From the NCBI GenBank assembly GCA_020442165.1, contig JAGRKV010000034.1, forward strand, positions 62,001 through 126,000: a DNA stretch of 64,000 bases, written 5' to 3'. The notes below the pieces were generated by a model that did not search any database, was not told where the DNA came from, and saw nothing but the letters and a program-made list of their open reading frames with translations. Below are positions 63,509-64,000 of the stretch, piece after piece. Position 1 is the first letter of the stretch. Each line of letters begins with the position of its first letter. This DNA comes from Hyphomicrobiaceae bacterium. Its GTDB lineage: Bacteria; Pseudomonadota; Alphaproteobacteria; Rhizobiales; Hyphomicrobiaceae. Made by a program: the position numbers and the translations under genes.

Positions 63509-64000
63509 ATGCCCAAGAAACTCATCATCGACGGCCAGGAGATCGAGGTCGAGGACGGCATTACGCTGCTCCAGGCCTGCGAGCAGGCGGGCGCCGAAAT
63601 CCCGCGCTTCTGTTATCACGAGCGCCTGTCGATCGCGGGCAACTGCCGGATGTGCCTCGTCGAGGTGGAAGGCAGCCCGAAGCCGGTCGCATCGTGCGCC
63701 ATGACGGTCAACGATCTGCCGCCCAACCGCGACGGTTCGACCAAGAAGGTGTTCACCAAGAGCGCGACGGTGAAGAAGGCGCGCGAAGGCGTGATGGAAT
63801 TCCTTCTCATCAATCATCCGCTCGACTGTCCGATCTGCGACCAGGGCGGCGAGTGCGACCTGCAAGACCAGGCGATGGCCTTCGGCATTGGCGGCTCGCG
63901 CTATCATGAGAACAAGCGGGCGGTCGAAGACAAGTATATCGGCCCGCTCATCAAGACGATGATGACGCGCTGCATCCATTGTACGCGCTGCGTGCGCTAC
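63509..64000 (+). CDS. nuoG: NADH-quinone oxidoreductase subunit G, N-terminal part
   Basis: Starts at ATG 63509 ([20 protein letters not shown]) and runs past the window end; 164 codons are visible. The 2Fe-2S domain is seen in [20 protein letters not shown] with VASCAM, then [19 protein letters not shown], then the N5/N4 4Fe-4S motif [12 protein letters not shown] at the edge. It belongs to the peripheral arm of complex I. It begins 21 bp after nuoF. Confidence 0.95.
   Translation, partial: MPKKLIIDGQEIEVEDGITLLQACEQAGAEIPRFCYHERLSIAGNCRMCLVEVEGSPKPVASCAMTVNDLPPNRDGSTKKVFTKSATVKKAREGVMEFLLINHPLDCPICDQGGECDLQDQAMAFGIGGSRYHENKRAVEDKYIGPLIKTMMTRCIHCTRCVRY

Overview
The window is chromosomal DNA of a GC-rich alphaproteobacterium, most likely a member of the Hyphomicrobiales (Rhizobiales). 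The evidence is a gene-transfer-agent (GTA) tail cluster, a FeuPQ-like regulator pair next to ccmI-E-F-H, the order degP / two-component pair / glnE, the order tig-clpP-clpX-lon-hupB, and an interrupted nuo operon. The genus cannot be fixed from the sequence; something near Hyphomicrobium is a guess. No rRNA, CRISPR array, insertion sequence or plasmid gene was seen.

Layout. (1) 1-8.8 kb: the tail half of a GTA cluster (counterparts of Rhodobacter capsulatus g9 to g15), tightly overlapping, with the megatron gene g15 split by a -1 frameshift near 3739. It ends in one open frame that joins two peptidoglycan hydrolase domains to a holin-like segment. (2) 8.9-12 kb: a small secreted protein plus a FeuP/FeuQ-like two-component pair, then a glycine-zipper lipoprotein. 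(3) 12.3-16.6 kb: the cytochrome c maturation operon ccmI-ccmE-ccmF-ccmH. (4) 16.7-25 kb: an exported trypsin-like protease on the opposite strand, DegP, a second two-component pair and glnE. (5) 25-27.8 kb: an exported six-EF-hand, His-rich protein, a sigma factor, a probable membrane anti-sigma factor and a CnrX/CpxP-like sensor, which look like one envelope or metal-stress circuit. (6) 27.8-44.1 kb: mixed metabolic and envelope genes (an odd histidine kinase, pepN, selO, a DUF6455 protein, a MoaD/ThiS-fold protein, PAP2 phosphatase, di-heme oxidoreductase, a periplasmic glucan gene, pirin, a rhodanese / sulfurtransferase / cysteine synthase cluster, an outer-membrane barrel). (7) 44.4-52.6 kb: a 50-residue membrane protein, tRNA-Leu, and the protein quality-control block tig, clpP, clpX, lon, then hupB. 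(8) 52.7-54.4 kb: tRNA-Val, an orphan LuxR-type response regulator between two copies of a ~115-bp direct repeat, and tRNA-Asp. (9) 54.8-64 kb: the complex I operon nuoA-B-C-D-E-F-G (nuoG cut by the window end), interrupted by a hot-dog thioesterase, an SQR/NDH-2-like flavoprotein, a DUF4267 protein and three small membrane proteins.

The most unusual points are the hydrolase-hydrolase-holin frame with an internal Shine-Dalgarno/ATG, the EF-hand / ECF sigma / metal-sensor module, an EF-hand-like calcium loop inside the outer-membrane barrel, the FlK-like thioesterase and Cys-deficient SQR-like protein inside the nuo operon, and the repeat-flanked orphan regulator. All functional statements come from reading translated sequence and remembered family motifs; no database search was run.
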